Source: Baffinella frigidus | Lineage: Eukaryota > Cryptophyceae > Cryptomonadales > Baffinellaceae | Length of the DNA: 32,613 nucleotides | Direction: 5' to 3' | Assembly: GCA_026770585.1 (NCBI GenBank) | Contig: MU646340.1 | Coordinates: 309,434 to 342,046, forward strand | Shown here: positions 32,135 to 32,613 of the stretch, piece by piece | Layout: each line of letters opens with the position of its first letter | Numbering within the stretch: the stretch's first letter is position 1 | Notes under the pieces: generated by a model | What the model was told of the DNA's origin: nothing | Databases searched by the model: none | What the model saw: only the letters and a program-made list of their open reading frames with translations | Translations under genes and position numbers: made by a program

Positions 32135-32613
32135 CAACCATGAACCCTTACCCGTGAACCCTGAACCCTCAACCCTCAACCCTCAACCCTAAACCCTCAA
32201 CCCTGAACCTTTACCTCTGAACCCTAAACACGAAACACGAAACACGAAACACAAAACACGAAACACGGAACACGAAACACGGCACCCGAATCCCGAAACC
32301 CTTAACCCTGGGCCCTGAACCCTCCACCCTTAACCCTAAACTCGAAGCACCAAACCCTGAACCCTCACCTCTGAGCCCTAAACCCTAAACGTTTCACAAT
32401 GCACCAGGTGGGCGTCGTGGGTCGAGTCGCTCTCCCGCCCGGAGTTAGTGTCTCTGGTAGAGGCGGGTAAACCCCGAGACCCTAAACCCCACACCCCAAA
32501 CCCCAATCCCCAATCCCCAAACCCCAAACCCCAAACCCCAAACCCCAAACCCCAAACCCCAAACCCCAAACCCCAAACCCCAAACCCCAAACCCCAACCC
32601 CCAATCCCCAATC
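32135..32613. repeat. CCCTAAA / CCCTCAA / CCCCAAA arrays at right edge
   Basis: Mixed CCCTGAA and CCCTCAA units, ACACGAA units at 32227-32282, a unique gap at about 32390-32475, then a homogeneous CCCCAAA array to the end of the window, like the one at position 1. Confidence 0.95.

Noticed and set aside
1-32613. CRISPR arrays, tRNA, rRNA, prokaryotic operons
   Set aside because: Repeats are tandem, telomere-like or inverted, without regular unique spacers; no tRNA or rRNA core sequence was recognised; gene structure is spliced and eukaryotic.
32480-32613. True chromosome end
   Set aside because: CCCCAAA arrays are at both edges and CCCTAAA arrays are scattered throughout; a window edge in such repeats does not show a telomere.

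Overview
This window looks like nuclear DNA of a eukaryotic microbe with intron-rich genes. Coding sequence comes in short exons of about 50-800 bp, bounded by GT..AG sites (typically CAG|G at the acceptor). Intervening DNA carries telomere-type CCCTAAA/TTTAGGG arrays, microsatellites and many small inverted-repeat elements. A plastid-bearing or alveolate-type protist with a TTTAGGG telomere motif would fit (chromerid-like), but the lineage is inference. There is no sign of prokaryotic operons. Exon models below were built by hand from reading frame, splice-site match and intron-phase agreement, because long ORFs are mostly misleading here.

Left part (1-8.3 kb, + strand): an exon with a GSKIP/DUF727-like segment (179-471) follows a CCCCAAA/CCCTAAA array. 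It is followed by a phase-consistent five-exon gene (2764 or 2821 to 6148) encoding a coiled-coil protein that ends in a stop at 6148. From 6149 to 8351 I see only repeats.

Centre left (8.35-11.83 kb, - strand): a complete six-exon gene for ER membrane protein complex subunit 7 (EMC7; 227 aa, all introns phase 0). It has a signal peptide, the beta-sandwich domain and the C-terminal transmembrane segment. An EF-hand protein gene starts divergently at 12639 (+) and can be followed to about 15.9 kb.

Centre right (17.2-21.8 kb, +): a chain of exons of an unrecognised protein. Several of its exons exist as two or three tandem copies, some decayed, mixed with foldback elements. The chain runs into an assembly gap (21847-22076).

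Right part (24.3-32.1 kb, +): a serpin gene whose exons appear in canonical serpin order. These are the W..PF segment, the MM segment, the s4B/s5B-like segment, the IPRF strand, the hinge VVHRELIRCDERG, FELDRPF..VIRD and the last strand. Four phase-matched exons coding a PDZ domain lie between the hinge exon and the C-terminal serpin exon, exactly where the reactive centre loop is encoded. Two tiny, phase-equivalent candidate cassette exons follow. A serpin with a PDZ domain in its reactive loop is the most notable proposal in this window. Telomere-like repeats sit directly upstream of many of the 3' splice sites, mostly with the CCCTAAA strand in the sense direction.
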